46,428 nt of DNA from assembly GCF_004000785.1 (NCBI RefSeq), contig NZ_BILX01000051.1, forward strand, positions 1-46,428, written 5' to 3'. Of the stretch, positions 8,145-16,987 are shown in pieces. Source of the DNA: Paenibacillus ehimensis NBRC 15659 (GTDB lineage Bacteria; Bacillota; Bacilli; Paenibacillales; NBRC-103111). Under the pieces are notes generated by a model. It was not told where the DNA came from and ran no database searches. It was given only the letters and a program-made list of their open reading frames with translations. The translations under genes were made by a program, and so were the position numbers. Positions within the stretch are counted from its first letter, which is position 1. Each line of letters opens with the position of its first letter.

Positions 8145-9095
8145 TTGCGCAAGGTAATTAAACTTATACTCTGTGTTTTGCTCGGTTCGTCTATTGGACT
8201 TGCCTTTAACCTCACGGTAAGCTCGTTCATGCCCAAAGAGCCCACAACGTTTACGGAAAGTTACGGAATGAAACTTACAGATGCCCGAGGCGAAAAAGTC
8301 AGTCGTTTTTTTCTGGAACTCGATCATGGAAACGAAATGAACTATACGATTCATTTTACCAACGAATCGAGACAGGATGAAAATTTCTCGCTCTACCTTT
8401 TCATGGACTATATAAAAATACCGTTCTATGTGGACTCGGATCCCCATACGTCCGTAAACGAATACAAATTCAGCGCTGCAAAAGGCGCTTCCGTCAGCAT
8501 TCCTGTCCGCATTCCCACCGATTCGCTGTCGCCCGATCTACACGCATTGGCCATCAGCATTGTCGCCAATAGAAACAATCCATGGGACCGGCAGGACAAA
8601 ATCAAAGATTACTTCGGTATCGTCGGCCGATACACTATCAAAAAGTCCGGAAAAAACGAATTTACGAAAACCGATATCCCTGATCGTAGTTCCTATGCTT
8701 TCTCCAATTCGCCCGTTCGCGGGATCATGTTGAATCAGCAGTTCGAAAATGAAGATAAATTCGGCACGCTCCCCAAAGTCATTCAAGCGAAGCCGAATGA
8801 AAAAATAAAGCTGGCCATTCGTGCCGGAGGATTTGAAAAGGCCACCGATTATCTGGTGTGGCTGATGATGGATGACCAACAGCTCCCCTTCCCCGACGGC
8901 AAACCGTACTGGTGGTTTGAGACCCTGCCGGAGAAAGCGGTTTTGCGGGAAATCGAAATAAACGCCCCGGACAAACCGGGACGCTATGAGGTTTACGGCT
9001 ACGTATTGAACAGCCCATGGGATACGATGACCGAGTTTTCTGGACAAGACATTGGCAGCCGATCCTCCCACAAAATTACAATTCAGGTGGACTAA
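8145..9095 (+). CDS. Exported or membrane-anchored protein of unknown function
   Basis: This 316-residue protein starts at a TTG behind CGGAGGGG. Residues 4-22 are a single hydrophobic segment (signal peptide or N-terminal anchor) with no lipobox. The rest is soluble and outside the cell. Segments such as NEMNYTIHFTNES and ASVSIPVRIPTD, and the final PGRYEVYGYVLNSPWD, look like immunoglobulin-like beta sandwiches, perhaps two of them. No catalytic motif is visible and I do not recognise the family. Its neighbours are another exported protein upstream and, convergently, a two-component system, so a cell-envelope role is possible but unproven. Confidence 0.75.
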   Translation: MRKVIKLILCVLLGSSIGLAFNLTVSSFMPKEPTTFTESYGMKLTDARGEKVSRFFLELDHGNEMNYTIHFTNESRQDENFSLYLFMDYIKIPFYVDSDPHTSVNEYKFSAAKGASVSIPVRIPTDSLSPDLHALAISIVANRNNPWDRQDKIKDYFGIVGRYTIKKSGKNEFTKTDIPDRSSYAFSNSPVRGIMLNQQFENEDKFGTLPKVIQAKPNEKIKLAIRAGGFEKATDYLVWLMMDDQQLPFPDGKPYWWFETLPEKAVLREIEINAPDKPGRYEVYGYVLNSPWDTMTEFSGQDIGSRSSHKITIQVD

Positions 9096-9112
9096 ACGTT
9101 GTGATGTCGAAC

Positions 9113-9164
9113 AAAAAAGAGACGCGGTAAGCGGAACAGATTCCTACTGCCTTAACACCGCGTC
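9113..9164 (-). terminator. Terminator of the sensor kinase/response regulator operon
   Basis: On the minus strand GACGCGGT (9164-9157) pairs with ACCGCGTC (9128-9121), followed by TC and TTTTTT (9118-9113). The upstream arm lies in the last codons of the response regulator gene, and the loop is about 28 bases. Confidence 0.7.
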
Positions 9165-9989
9165 CTGTACGCCTTTTTCCTCCGCCATGAGCTTGCGCGC
9201 CCGCTCAAAATGAGCAAAGCAGCTGCGGCTCAGCGTCAACGATTCGGGTACGCCATGGAGCAGAATCTCGTAATTGCCCGGCGTAATCAGATCGGCGCAA
9301 ATTTTTTGAATATATCTCACGTTGACCAATTGGCTCTTGTTGCATTGGAAAAGAAGCGGCGAAGTCGCCGCATTCAGCTCCTTCAGGGTGGAGGAGGTAT
9401 GAATCGTCTGCACCGTATTCGAATCCGTCCATTTGATCGAAATATGCTTGTAGTCCTTGGAGATGTAAAGAATCTTCTCCTCCTTGACATAAAGCTCCCG
9501 CTGGATGTTTCGCCCTTCCAAATCGCATATTTTTTGCTTGCAGCGGATCAAGCGTTCGTCGTTTAATCCGGCAGCGGGCGATTGCTTTCTTTTCTGCATC
9601 AAATGCTTCTTCGCCTTCTCCAAGCTTTTCTTGAACCGTTCGGAGGTTACGGGCTTCAGCATCAGGGAGAGCGAATCGATCTCAAAGCTTTCCTCCGCAT
9701 ATTTCATGTCCGTTAGCGCCGTGACCACAATAATGCAAGGGTCGTACCCCTTCGCCTTAATCAGTCGGCAAGCCTTCAGACCGGAAATATCGTCCAGGCT
9801 AATATCCGTAAGGATAAGGTCCGGCTGCAGCTCGATATACTTGTCCACCAGCTTGCTTCCCGATGATACCGTATCGACGACGATAAGCTGATGCTCTTCG
9901 GCGAAACGAATTAAAAGCTGCTTTTGTGCAAAATCGTCCTCCGCAATTAAAGCGGTCAGTCGTTCCTCTTGATTCAACTCTCGGGTCAC
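9144..9989 (-). CDS. LytTR-family response regulator
   Basis: This 281-residue protein has two domains. The receiver (about 11-130) contains the acidic pair EDD, phospho-acceptor Asp62 in DLILTDIS, Thr90 and Lys112 in LKPV. A LytTR DNA-binding domain (about 170-270) reads EEKILYISKDYKHISIKW, then LFQCNKSQLVNVRYIQKI. LytTR regulators usually control extracellular products, cell-wall enzymes or quorum-sensing genes. The start is a GTG behind AAGG. It lies 27 bp downstream of the sensor kinase, with which it surely forms a pair. The targets are unknown; the exported-protein genes next door are candidates. Confidence 0.92.
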   Translation of the reverse strand: MTRELNQEERLTALIAEDDFAQKQLLIRFAEEHQLIVVDTVSSGSKLVDKYIELQPDLILTDISLDDISGLKACRLIKAKGYDPCIIVVTALTDMKYAEESFEIDSLSLMLKPVTSERFKKSLEKAKKHLMQKRKQSPAAGLNDERLIRCKQKICDLEGRNIQRELYVKEEKILYISKDYKHISIKWTDSNTVQTIHTSSTLKELNAATSPLLFQCNKSQLVNVRYIQKICADLITPGNYEILLHGVPESLTLSRSCFAHFERARKLMAEEKGVQDAVLRQ

Positions 9990-10016
9990 CGCCTTATGGA
10001 TCGTTTATTCGATGGT

Positions 10017-11720
10017 CTAAATTTGGATTTTGAACATAAACGTAGCGCCCGCGCTTTCAAAATCTTCTACCCATAATTGACCTTTATATTTTTGCACCAG
10101 CTCTTTTACCACCTGCAAGCCCAAGCCTTCGTGCCTGAATTTTGTGGAATAGCCGGCGCTTAGAAGCTGGGGCAGCTCCTCTTCGCCAATCGGCCTTCCG
10201 CGATTGGATACCTTGAAATACAGCAAACGGCCCGAGGTCCAAGCGGCCACTTGAACCAACCGCTCCTCCACCGGCAGCTTGACGGTCTCGTCAAACGCAT
10301 TGGATATTAAATTGGTTGCCATGCGAATCAAATCGAGCGACTTCTCTCCGTTCAGCTTCAGGTCGCTCGTGACGGCGATGTCGTGCTCCAGCTTCACCTT
10401 CTGCTTGATCGCGCTGCTGACCGCAAATTGTACGATGGCGGACAGCGTCGGGTGTTGGATCACAACGACATCTTGAATTTCAACCACTTCTTTTACCAAA
10501 GCTTGCGTTACTTTCTCCAGCTCGTCGTATTCCTTCTTTTGCACATGGGCATGAATGGCATTGACAATATTGCCGACATCGTGATTTAGCCCCCGGATGG
10601 CCGTAAATAAGCTGTTCATGCTTTCCAGATAAATTTTCTCGGCGGAAATGACAGCCGCTGCAAGCTTGCTTCTTCGTATTAAAACAAACACGAAAGCCCC
10701 TAGCATCAGGAAGGACACGAAGCTAACCGTAAGAAGCGGCTCCGATTGACGCTTCAGCTCGTTCTGAATATAGCTGTAATCCGAGACGAGGCCGACCACC
10801 AGCGGCAGCCCGGTTTCGATGGGCACGAAGCTTTTGATCACGTCCCTTCCTTGAACGGTTGTCTGATAGCTGATCGTCTTTTTTTCCCGATGCGCCTGTC
10901 TGACCATCTCCACATCGTCGTCCGACTGCATGGCATACTGACCAAAAAAGATCTGACGCTTCGGATAAGGAATAACCAGCCGATTATTTTGCTTGACTTC
11001 GTAAATTCCTTTTCCGAAATGCTCGGCATTGAAGCCCGTGAGTTCGATCAGGAACGGTTTTTCTTTCTGCAGACGTTCGATGAAGTCCATGTAAGAAACC
11101 AAGGTGACATATTCTTCCATATCCTCCTGCCGGTAATACGGATCGATCATATAATCGCTCTGCCCGTCATGGTAGTATCCGAATTTATGAAGCGTGTTCG
11201 GGTCCGAGGATGCAACGTCCAGAGGTCCTGACCAGTAGTGGGGAAGTGTATAGCCTTCGGAAACCGAGACTTCCTCCCTATCCAGCAGTTGGTTCAAGGC
11301 CCGAAACCAAAAGCCTTCAAATTCTTTGGCAGATATATTTCGTTGGACGGGATTGGAGGAGCGCAAGGCGACGATATCGTCTCCCATACGCTGAAACAGC
11401 GTAATATCAGAAACGCCCAGCTCCTTGCTTAGTTCCGTCAACTTCTTGTTGCTCACCTGTTCCAAGCGCGGGGGCAGCTTGGTTTGCGCGAGCATGGCCG
11501 CCAAACGCAAATTTTCCGCCAGCAGCTTTTCGGCATAGTCGACGGACCGCAGGGAATGCTCGAAATAAACTTTGATATTGCTCGAGAAGCTTTCGACCTC
11601 GTTATGGTGATTGTTCATCAGCATCTGTTTCGTCGTATAATAGTAGAAGACGTTGCTCAAAGCGAGCAGGCACGTCACAGGCACGACAAACCACACGATA
11701 AAGGACGTCCGAAGCCTCAT
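10017..11720 (-). CDS. Membrane sensor histidine kinase
   Basis: This 567-residue sensor has a first membrane span near residues 7-27 and a large extracellular domain (about 28-310). A second span (LLTVSFVSFLMLGAFVFVLI) precedes a short linker, then a Spo0B-like dimerisation region whose presumed phospho-acceptor is His380 in GLNHDVGNIVNAI. The ATPase domain carries an N-box (NLISNAFDE) and a G-box (RHEGLGLQVV). This layout matches kinases such as CitS/DcuS and the LytTR partners. ATG 11720 is chosen because AAGGAGAGG precedes it; the frame is open 22 codons further up without a ribosome binding site. The signal sensed is unknown. It is co-transcribed with the response regulator. Confidence 0.9.
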   Translation of the reverse strand: MRLRTSFIVWFVVPVTCLLALSNVFYYYTTKQMLMNNHHNEVESFSSNIKVYFEHSLRSVDYAEKLLAENLRLAAMLAQTKLPPRLEQVSNKKLTELSKELGVSDITLFQRMGDDIVALRSSNPVQRNISAKEFEGFWFRALNQLLDREEVSVSEGYTLPHYWSGPLDVASSDPNTLHKFGYYHDGQSDYMIDPYYRQEDMEEYVTLVSYMDFIERLQKEKPFLIELTGFNAEHFGKGIYEVKQNNRLVIPYPKRQIFFGQYAMQSDDDVEMVRQAHREKKTISYQTTVQGRDVIKSFVPIETGLPLVVGLVSDYSYIQNELKRQSEPLLTVSFVSFLMLGAFVFVLIRRSKLAAAVISAEKIYLESMNSLFTAIRGLNHDVGNIVNAIHAHVQKKEYDELEKVTQALVKEVVEIQDVVVIQHPTLSAIVQFAVSSAIKQKVKLEHDIAVTSDLKLNGEKSLDLIRMATNLISNAFDETVKLPVEERLVQVAAWTSGRLLYFKVSNRGRPIGEEELPQLLSAGYSTKFRHEGLGLQVVKELVQKYKGQLWVEDFESAGATFMFKIQI

Positions 11721-11811
11721 GCTTATTCCTCTCCTTGCCGATGCAGTGCGGCGACCGTTCTGGTGAAATAAGAAAGCATTCCACATTATTACCGTTTTTT
11801 CCTTAACTTAC

Positions 11812-11840
11812 ATAATAAACTCTTTTATACCGACGTTCAA
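11812..11840 (-). promoter_or_regulatory. Predicted sigma-A promoter of the sensor kinase operon
   Basis: On the minus strand TTGAAC (11840-11835) and TATTAT (11817-11812) are 17 bp apart. Transcription would start near 11805, leaving a leader of about 85 bp before the kinase ATG. Confidence 0.5.
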
Positions 11841-11957
11841 TAAGGAAGTTTGTACAAACCGACGGACTGCCCATGACCCGGACCGCTATTTTTCGTTCCG
11901 CCCCCGGTTGTGTTATCATGAAAGAGATTGAAATTTGTCCAAGGAGGGAATTTGAAC

Positions 11958-12791
11958 ATGACCGCGATTCAGCGAAACAGCGACACTACGGTGTTGAACA
12001 ACGGCGTGCGCATGCCATGGCTCGGACTGGGCGTCTGGAAAACCAAGGAAGGCGACGAGGTCGTCCAAGCCGTGCAGCATGCGCTGGAAGCCGGTTACCG
12101 CTCCATCGATACGGCTGCCGTCTACGGCAACGAGACCGGGGTCGGCCAGGCGCTGCAAGCCAGCAGCATTCCGCGCGACCTGCTTTTCGTCACGACGAAA
12201 GTATGGAATGCGGACCAAGGCTATGACAGTACGCTTCGGGCTTTCGAGGAAAGCCGGCGGAAGCTGCAGCTCGAGGTCATCGACCTGTACCTCATTCACT
12301 GGCCGGTGAAGGGCAAATATAAAGAAACGTGGAAGGCGCTCGAAAAGCTGTATAAGGACGGCCTCGTCCGGGCGATCGGCGTCAGCAATTTCAAAGTGCA
12401 TCATCTGGAGGATTTGCTGCAGGATAGCGAAATCGTTCCTGCGGTGAACCAAGTCGAATTCCATCCGCTTCTGAATCAGCAGGAGCTGCGGACCTTCTGC
12501 AAGGAGCATAAGATCCAGCTCGAAGCCTGGAGCCCGCTGATGCAGGGCAATCTCGATCTGCCGCTGCTAAGCGAGCTTGCGGACAAATACGGCAAAACGC
12601 CGGCACAGATCATTCTCCGCTGGGATTTGCAGCACGGGGTGGTCACCATTCCGAAGTCCATTCGCGAAAGCCGGATCCGCGAGAACATCGACGTCTTCGA
12701 CTTCACCTTGTCCGACGAGGATATGGCGCGTCTGGACGGCTTGAACCAAGACCGCCGCTTCGGACCGGACCCGGATCATATTGATTTTTAG
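11958..12791 (+). CDS. Aldo/keto reductase (YtbE/YvgN-like)
   Basis: This 277-residue NADPH-dependent oxidoreductase is a TIM barrel. The catalytic tetrad is visible: Asp51 and Tyr56 in RSIDTAAVYGNE, Lys81 in VTTKVW and His114 in YLIHWP. The cofactor-binding C-terminal stretch TIPKSIRESRIREN is present. Members of this AKR5-type group reduce small aldehydes such as methylglyoxal and act in carbonyl detoxification. ATG 11958 follows AAGGAGGG at 9 bp; a TTG 30 bp upstream in the same frame is less likely. It is a single gene with its own terminator, divergent from the sensor kinase. The physiological substrate is not known. Confidence 0.93.
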   Translation: MTAIQRNSDTTVLNNGVRMPWLGLGVWKTKEGDEVVQAVQHALEAGYRSIDTAAVYGNETGVGQALQASSIPRDLLFVTTKVWNADQGYDSTLRAFEESRRKLQLEVIDLYLIHWPVKGKYKETWKALEKLYKDGLVRAIGVSNFKVHHLEDLLQDSEIVPAVNQVEFHPLLNQQELRTFCKEHKIQLEAWSPLMQGNLDLPLLSELADKYGKTPAQIILRWDLQHGVVTIPKSIRESRIRENIDVFDFTLSDEDMARLDGLNQDRRFGPDPDHIDF

Positions 12792-12797
12792 TTCGGG

Positions 12798-12826
12798 AAG
12801 AGCCCTTGTGAATCGAGGGCTCTTTT
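12798..12826 (+). terminator. Terminator of the aldo/keto reductase gene
   Basis: AAGAGCCCT (12798-12806) and AGGGCTCTT (12816-12824) form a 9-bp stem ending in TTTT. Confidence 0.85.
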
Positions 12827-12931
12827 GGCATCCGGCAGTTACGGCGCAAAGTTTCGGTTAGCCGTTTCCTTTGGGGCTGCATATCATCGCTCTCCAATTC
12901 CCATAAAAAAATCCGTCACCAAACATTCGCC

Positions 12932-12954
12932 CACACCATAGTATAAATGGTGTG
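12932..12954. promoter_or_regulatory. Inverted repeat upstream of gerQ
   Basis: CACACCAT and ATGGTGTG form a perfect 8-bp inverted repeat around AGTATAA, 55 bp before the gerQ start. The centre includes CATAGTAT, a partial match to a sigma-E -10 element, but no convincing -35 is seen. It could be an operator or a small hairpin in the leader. Confidence 0.4.
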
Positions 12955-13008
12955 CTCCAGCCCAGTCGAAACCCAAATCAAGCGAAGTTTGAAGGAGGAT
13001 TATGAGCG

Positions 13009-13455
13009 ATGTATAACAATCCCAACAAAGCAGTACCGACTCCTTACGGCACGGGTTACCCCAGCCCCGGCTACGGCCAGCCTACTGCGCAATCGGTGAC
13101 GCCGATGATTCCGGCAGGTGCTATGATTACCGCTGCGGGGCAGCAGGTGCCGACGCCGGCCGCGCCGGTCACCCCGGGGCAGCTGCCGATGGAGCAGTCC
13201 TTCATCGAAAATATTTTGCGCCTCAATCTGGGCAAAATCGCTACGCTGTATATGACGTACGAGAACAACTCCCAGTGGAACGCCAAAATTTTCAAAGGGC
13301 GTATCGAAGCCGCAGGCCGTGACCATATCATCGTCAGCGACCCTAAAACCGGCATGCGCTTTTTGCTGCTGATGGTCAACCTCGATTACATCACGTTCGA
13401 CGAACCGCTTCAATATACTTATCCGTACGGCTCGGCGCCGCTGCCGGGACGCTAA
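13009..13455 (+). CDS. gerQ: Spore coat protein GerQ
   Basis: This 148-residue protein has a low-complexity N-terminal half rich in Pro, Gly, Tyr and Thr. Its conserved GerQ (YwdL) domain runs from about residue 60: EQSFIENILRLNLGKIATLY, ENNSQWNAKIFKGRIEAAGRD, then HIIVSDPKTGMRFLLLMVNLDYITFDEP. GerQ is an inner-coat protein needed for the cortex hydrolase CwlJ to work during germination and, in B. subtilis, is cross-linked by transglutaminase. The ATG follows GAAGGAGG. Unlike the common arrangement, no cwlJ gene is adjacent. Expression in the mother cell is expected, but no clear sporulation promoter could be confirmed. Confidence 0.94.
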   Translation: MYNNPNKAVPTPYGTGYPSPGYGQPTAQSVTPMIPAGAMITAAGQQVPTPAAPVTPGQLPMEQSFIENILRLNLGKIATLYMTYENNSQWNAKIFKGRIEAAGRDHIIVSDPKTGMRFLLLMVNLDYITFDEPLQYTYPYGSAPLPGR

Positions 13456-13462
13456 GCGCAAG

Positions 13463-13501
13463 AAAGACCGGATCCTGCCAGGCGGCGGGGTCCGGTCTTT
13501 T
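13463..13501. terminator. Bidirectional terminator between gerQ and lplT
   Basis: AAAGACCGGA and TCCGGTCTTT pair at the base of a longer GC-rich hairpin (13463-13500). T-runs occur on both strands, as suits two convergent genes. Confidence 0.85.
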
Positions 13502-13518
13502 CATTTAAGCGCGAGCGG

Positions 13519-14754
13519 TCATACGCGGGAGCCGACAGCTTCGGCACTTCTCCGCTTCAGCATTACGGCCTGGAATACGAGATACAGCACGAACAACGCC
13601 AGCACCAGCCCGACGCCGTAGATCGACGTCTCCACGCTTGTTCCTGCGGCGGTCGCCTGCGTATACGCCCGCACGCCCGCGAACATCAGGATGTTCTCGA
13701 ACAAGTTTTGCACGGCAATCGTTTTGCCTGCACCGATCTTCGGGTTGCCCACCTTCTGCAGCACCGAATTCAGCGGTACCACGTAAACGCCACCTGCGAA
13801 ACCGACCGCCAGCAAAATGAACACGGTCACGTACAAATTGCCCAGCATCGGGAAAACGAGAATGAGGACAACCATCACGACGCCATATACATAAGAGTTC
13901 AAATACTTGTGCGCCGGGACTAGCTTGGGAGCGGTCAGGGCTCCGGCCATAATGCCGATCGCCGTAACCGCAATCAGCATCGAGATCTGATCGACCCCGT
14001 GAATGCCGAGGTGCAGCGGAATCCAGGAGATGACCGCCACGCGAATAACCGACGACGTCATCCAGAACGAGCTGGTGCCGATCAGGCAGTAGCGGGCCGT
14101 CCGGTCCCGGAACAGCCGGGCGATGTCTTTAAAGAACAAGATCGAATCTTTGACGTAATGAATGTTCGGGTTCCCCGCTACCCGCGGAATCGAAAGCGAC
14201 AAAAGCAGCGCGGTCACGTACAGCAGCAGGCAGGCGACGATGCACACCGTCAGCGACTGCTTCGCCAGAATGCCTCCGCCTACGGTGCCGGCCAGAATGG
14301 CGATGATCGTATAGCCCTCGATCTTGGCATTGGCCTTGAGCAGCTCGGAATCGAGCTGCTTCGCGTCTGTCGCGGAGCGGCTCAAAATTTCGCCGAGGAT
14401 GCCGTACTTCGCCGGACTGTACACGGCTGCCCCGATTCCGATCACGGCGTAGCTCAAGGCAGGCTCGAGACCGAGCAGCAGCCCGACGATCCCGAGCGCC
14501 TTCAGCGCGTTGCCGATCAGCAGCACGACCGACTTCGGATGCTTATCCGCGAAGCTGCCGACGAACGGCGCCAGAACGACGTAAGCGAACAAAAAGGCCT
14601 GCTGCACGTTGCCGATATACGATTCGGGATACGCCTTGGCCCGCAGCATCTCAATGATTGCGAACAGAATGGCGTTATCGGCGAACGCGCTCCAAAATTG
14701 CGAGACGAGCAGCGCGTTAATCGGCTTGAGTCTGAGTTTTGTCCATAGGTTCAT
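13519..14754 (-). CDS. lplT: Lysophospholipid transporter LplT (MFS)
   Basis: This is a 411-residue membrane protein with about 12 hydrophobic segments. It begins MNLWTKLRLKPINALLVSQF and carries the LplT landmarks FADNAILFAIIEML, SFADKHPKSVVLLIGN and YSPAKYGILGEI. LplT flips lysophosphatidylethanolamine into the inner leaflet, where Aas re-acylates it. The ATG overlaps the aas stop as ATGA (4 bp), so the two proteins are translated together. The open frame upstream of this ATG is only aas read in another frame. In E. coli the same two genes form lplT-aas; here the order is aas-lplT. Confidence 0.92.
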   Translation of the reverse strand: MNLWTKLRLKPINALLVSQFWSAFADNAILFAIIEMLRAKAYPESYIGNVQQAFLFAYVVLAPFVGSFADKHPKSVVLLIGNALKALGIVGLLLGLEPALSYAVIGIGAAVYSPAKYGILGEILSRSATDAKQLDSELLKANAKIEGYTIIAILAGTVGGGILAKQSLTVCIVACLLLYVTALLLSLSIPRVAGNPNIHYVKDSILFFKDIARLFRDRTARYCLIGTSSFWMTSSVIRVAVISWIPLHLGIHGVDQISMLIAVTAIGIMAGALTAPKLVPAHKYLNSYVYGVVMVVLILVFPMLGNLYVTVFILLAVGFAGGVYVVPLNSVLQKVGNPKIGAGKTIAVQNLFENILMFAGVRAYTQATAAGTSVETSIYGVGLVLALFVLYLVFQAVMLKRRSAEAVGSRV

Positions 14755-16880
14755 ACGGCGTTCGCTCCTTCGTCTGCCGCCGGCTCTTCGGCCAGCTTTT
14801 TCAGTGCCACATAATCCGGCTTGCCGCTGCCCAGAATCGGCAGCTTCTCGACCCGCACCAGCTTGGACGGAGTCATGAGGGGGGAATGCCCGTGATCCTT
14901 GACGAATTGTTTTATGGACTGGATATGATGGTCTTCTTGCGTTACGAAAAGAATAATACGCTCCCCCTTGCGGCTGTCCGGCACACTGACTGCGGCTACG
15001 TTCGCGTCCCGGTAGCAGCTTGCCGCAATCTCCTCCACTTGGTTCAAGGACACCATCTCGCCGCCGATCTTCGCGAACCTCTTCACCCGGCTCACGATCG
15101 TCACAAAGCCGTCTTCGTCGATCTTCACCACGTCTCCGGTATCGTACCACTCGGGGCACGGCTTGAAGCCCTCTTCGTGAAGCAGATAGCCCTTCATTAA
15201 GTTCGGCCCCTGAATTAGCAGCTTGCCGCCTTCCAGCCCCGGCACCGGCTCCAGCTTATAATCGATGCCCGGGAGCAGCTGGCCGACCGTGCCTTTGCGG
15301 TGCCACATCCGGGTGTTCATCGCCACGACCGGCGAAGCTTCCGTCGTGCCGTAGCCTTCCACCGGACACACATGGAACTTGTCGACCCACAGCTGCCGGA
15401 CTTCGTCCTTCAGCTTCTCGGCTCCGGCGATCACGCAGCGCAGCGATTGAAAATCGTAAGGATGTGCCGCTTTGCCGTAGGCTGCCAGAAATGTCGAGGT
15501 GCCGAACAGAAACGTCGCATTTCGATCGTAGGCCAGCTCCGGAATAACCTTGTAGTGAAGCGGGCTCGGGTACAAGAACACCTTCACGCCGTTCAGCACC
15601 GGAAGCACCGTCACCAGCAGGCCGAGGCTGTGGAACATCGGCATCGCGTTGAAAAAGACGTCTTGGGCGTTAATGTCCATCACCGTGCGGGTCTGCTGCA
15701 TGTTCGCATACAGGTTCGCATGGTCCAGCACGCCCCCTTTCGGAACGCTTTCGCTGCCGGACGTAAAGAGCACGATCTCGGTATTCTTCACCGTTGCCTT
15801 CCGCTTGAGCAGGAAATCCGCGAAGCCGGACAGCTTATCGCTCATACGGAGCGTGTCCTTCATGTCTTCCAAATACAGCACGCGGTAATTGTGGCCGAGA
15901 CTTTCGATCACCGGCGTCAGCTTTCCTTTGTCGACAAACTGTCTGGAGGTCAGAATCGTCCGGACGGAAGCGGTTTCGCAGGCGATGCGCATGTTATTTT
16001 CCCCGGCCGAAAAGTTGAGGATCGCCGGCCGTTTATCAAGCTTGAACAGCGCGAACAAAACAAGCAGATGAGCGGCGGAATTCGGCAGCAGGACGGCGAC
16101 GCCCGGCTCGTCTTTCAGTTCGGTTGCAAGCTTTCTGGCAAATACGTAGGAAGCGGTCAACAGCTTTTTATACGTAAACGTCTGGCTCAAGTCCTCGCAC
16201 ACCGGGAATTTGTATCCGTGATGCTTGGCCGCGGTCAGCAGCTCATTGAACAGGTTGATTCCGGTCTTCACCCGGCTGCTCACCAGCTCGGCCTCCAGCT
16301 TCTTCTGGATTTGCGCCGCAGCGCGTTCCTTTTGCGATTTCATCGACTGGCTGCGGTCGTAATCCAAGGTAAACGGATCGCCGATCTGCACGGTGACCTT
16401 GGGGAACCACACCTGCCGGATTTTGTGCTTCAGGTAAGAAAATTTCGAGCGTTCGGGTCCGTTCAAGGCAATCGGGTACAGCGTCGCGCCCGTGCGGAGG
16501 GCAATGTATCCGACGCCGCTGTATATTTTCATCAGCGAGCCGCCGCTCGCGGTATTGACGCGGCCTTCCGGGAACACAAGGAGCGGAGCCCCTTTCTGCA
16601 CCGTCTTGACCATCTGCTTCACGGAGTACGGATTCATCGGATCGACCGCGATATGCTTCCGCAGCCGGATAAACGGGGCGAACCTCTTGGCAATGCGCGT
16701 GTTCACGACGAACGTCACTTCCTCCGGCAGCCGCGTAGCGAGCAGCGCCGCATCGATCAGCGACAGATGATTCGGAATCAGAATGGTCGGTTTGCGGAAG
16801 TCGAGCTTTTCCAAACCGCTGAATCTCGCTTGAAACAACAGGTTGAGTACGATTCGGGCCAACCATTTTACCAATACCAT
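14751..16880 (-). CDS. aas: Bifunctional acyl-ACP synthetase / 2-acyl-lysophospholipid acyltransferase Aas
   Basis: This 709-residue fusion is close to the 719 of E. coli Aas. The N-terminal PlsC-type acyltransferase has NHLSLID (His38 and Asp43, the HX4D pair) and FPEGR (about 103-107). The C-terminal AMP-forming synthetase has LFTSGSESVPKGG, EGYGTTEASPV and YDTGDVV. It activates free fatty acid on acyl carrier protein and returns it to lysophospholipid at the membrane. The frame is open to 16931, but GGAGGG lies just before an ATG at 16886 and fits better at ATG 16880 (spacing about 8), so 16880 is chosen; 16886 is possible. Two FapR-like boxes upstream suggest lipid-dependent control. Confidence 0.93.
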   Translation of the reverse strand: MVLVKWLARIVLNLLFQARFSGLEKLDFRKPTILIPNHLSLIDAALLATRLPEEVTFVVNTRIAKRFAPFIRLRKHIAVDPMNPYSVKQMVKTVQKGAPLLVFPEGRVNTASGGSLMKIYSGVGYIALRTGATLYPIALNGPERSKFSYLKHKIRQVWFPKVTVQIGDPFTLDYDRSQSMKSQKERAAAQIQKKLEAELVSSRVKTGINLFNELLTAAKHHGYKFPVCEDLSQTFTYKKLLTASYVFARKLATELKDEPGVAVLLPNSAAHLLVLFALFKLDKRPAILNFSAGENNMRIACETASVRTILTSRQFVDKGKLTPVIESLGHNYRVLYLEDMKDTLRMSDKLSGFADFLLKRKATVKNTEIVLFTSGSESVPKGGVLDHANLYANMQQTRTVMDINAQDVFFNAMPMFHSLGLLVTVLPVLNGVKVFLYPSPLHYKVIPELAYDRNATFLFGTSTFLAAYGKAAHPYDFQSLRCVIAGAEKLKDEVRQLWVDKFHVCPVEGYGTTEASPVVAMNTRMWHRKGTVGQLLPGIDYKLEPVPGLEGGKLLIQGPNLMKGYLLHEEGFKPCPEWYDTGDVVKIDEDGFVTIVSRVKRFAKIGGEMVSLNQVEEIAASCYRDANVAAVSVPDSRKGERIILFVTQEDHHIQSIKQFVKDHGHSPLMTPSKLVRVEKLPILGSGKPDYVALKKLAEEPAADEGANAV

Positions 16881-16924
16881 AGCCATTCCCTCCGTCGGTG
16901 CTTTGTGTTTTTTGCGATTAGTTC

Positions 16925-16941
16925 CTAGCACCTGGTCTTAA
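16925..16941. promoter_or_regulatory. FapR-like box 1 upstream of aas
   Basis: CTAGCACCTGGTCTTAA closely resembles the FapR operator type (TTAGTACC-rich, imperfect palindrome) that controls fatty-acid and phospholipid genes in Bacillus through malonyl-CoA. It lies 45 bp upstream of the chosen aas start. The exact consensus is from memory, so a motif scan is needed. Confidence 0.5.
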
Positions 16942-16987
16942 ATCTTATTGTACGCGAATTCGACAAAGCGGGTAGTACTAACTTTGC

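Noticed and set aside
15300..16928. 542-codon plus-strand open frame opposite aas
   Set aside because: The protein is rich in Arg, His and Gln, as expected from the reverse complement of GC-rich coding DNA; aas on the other strand is unambiguous.
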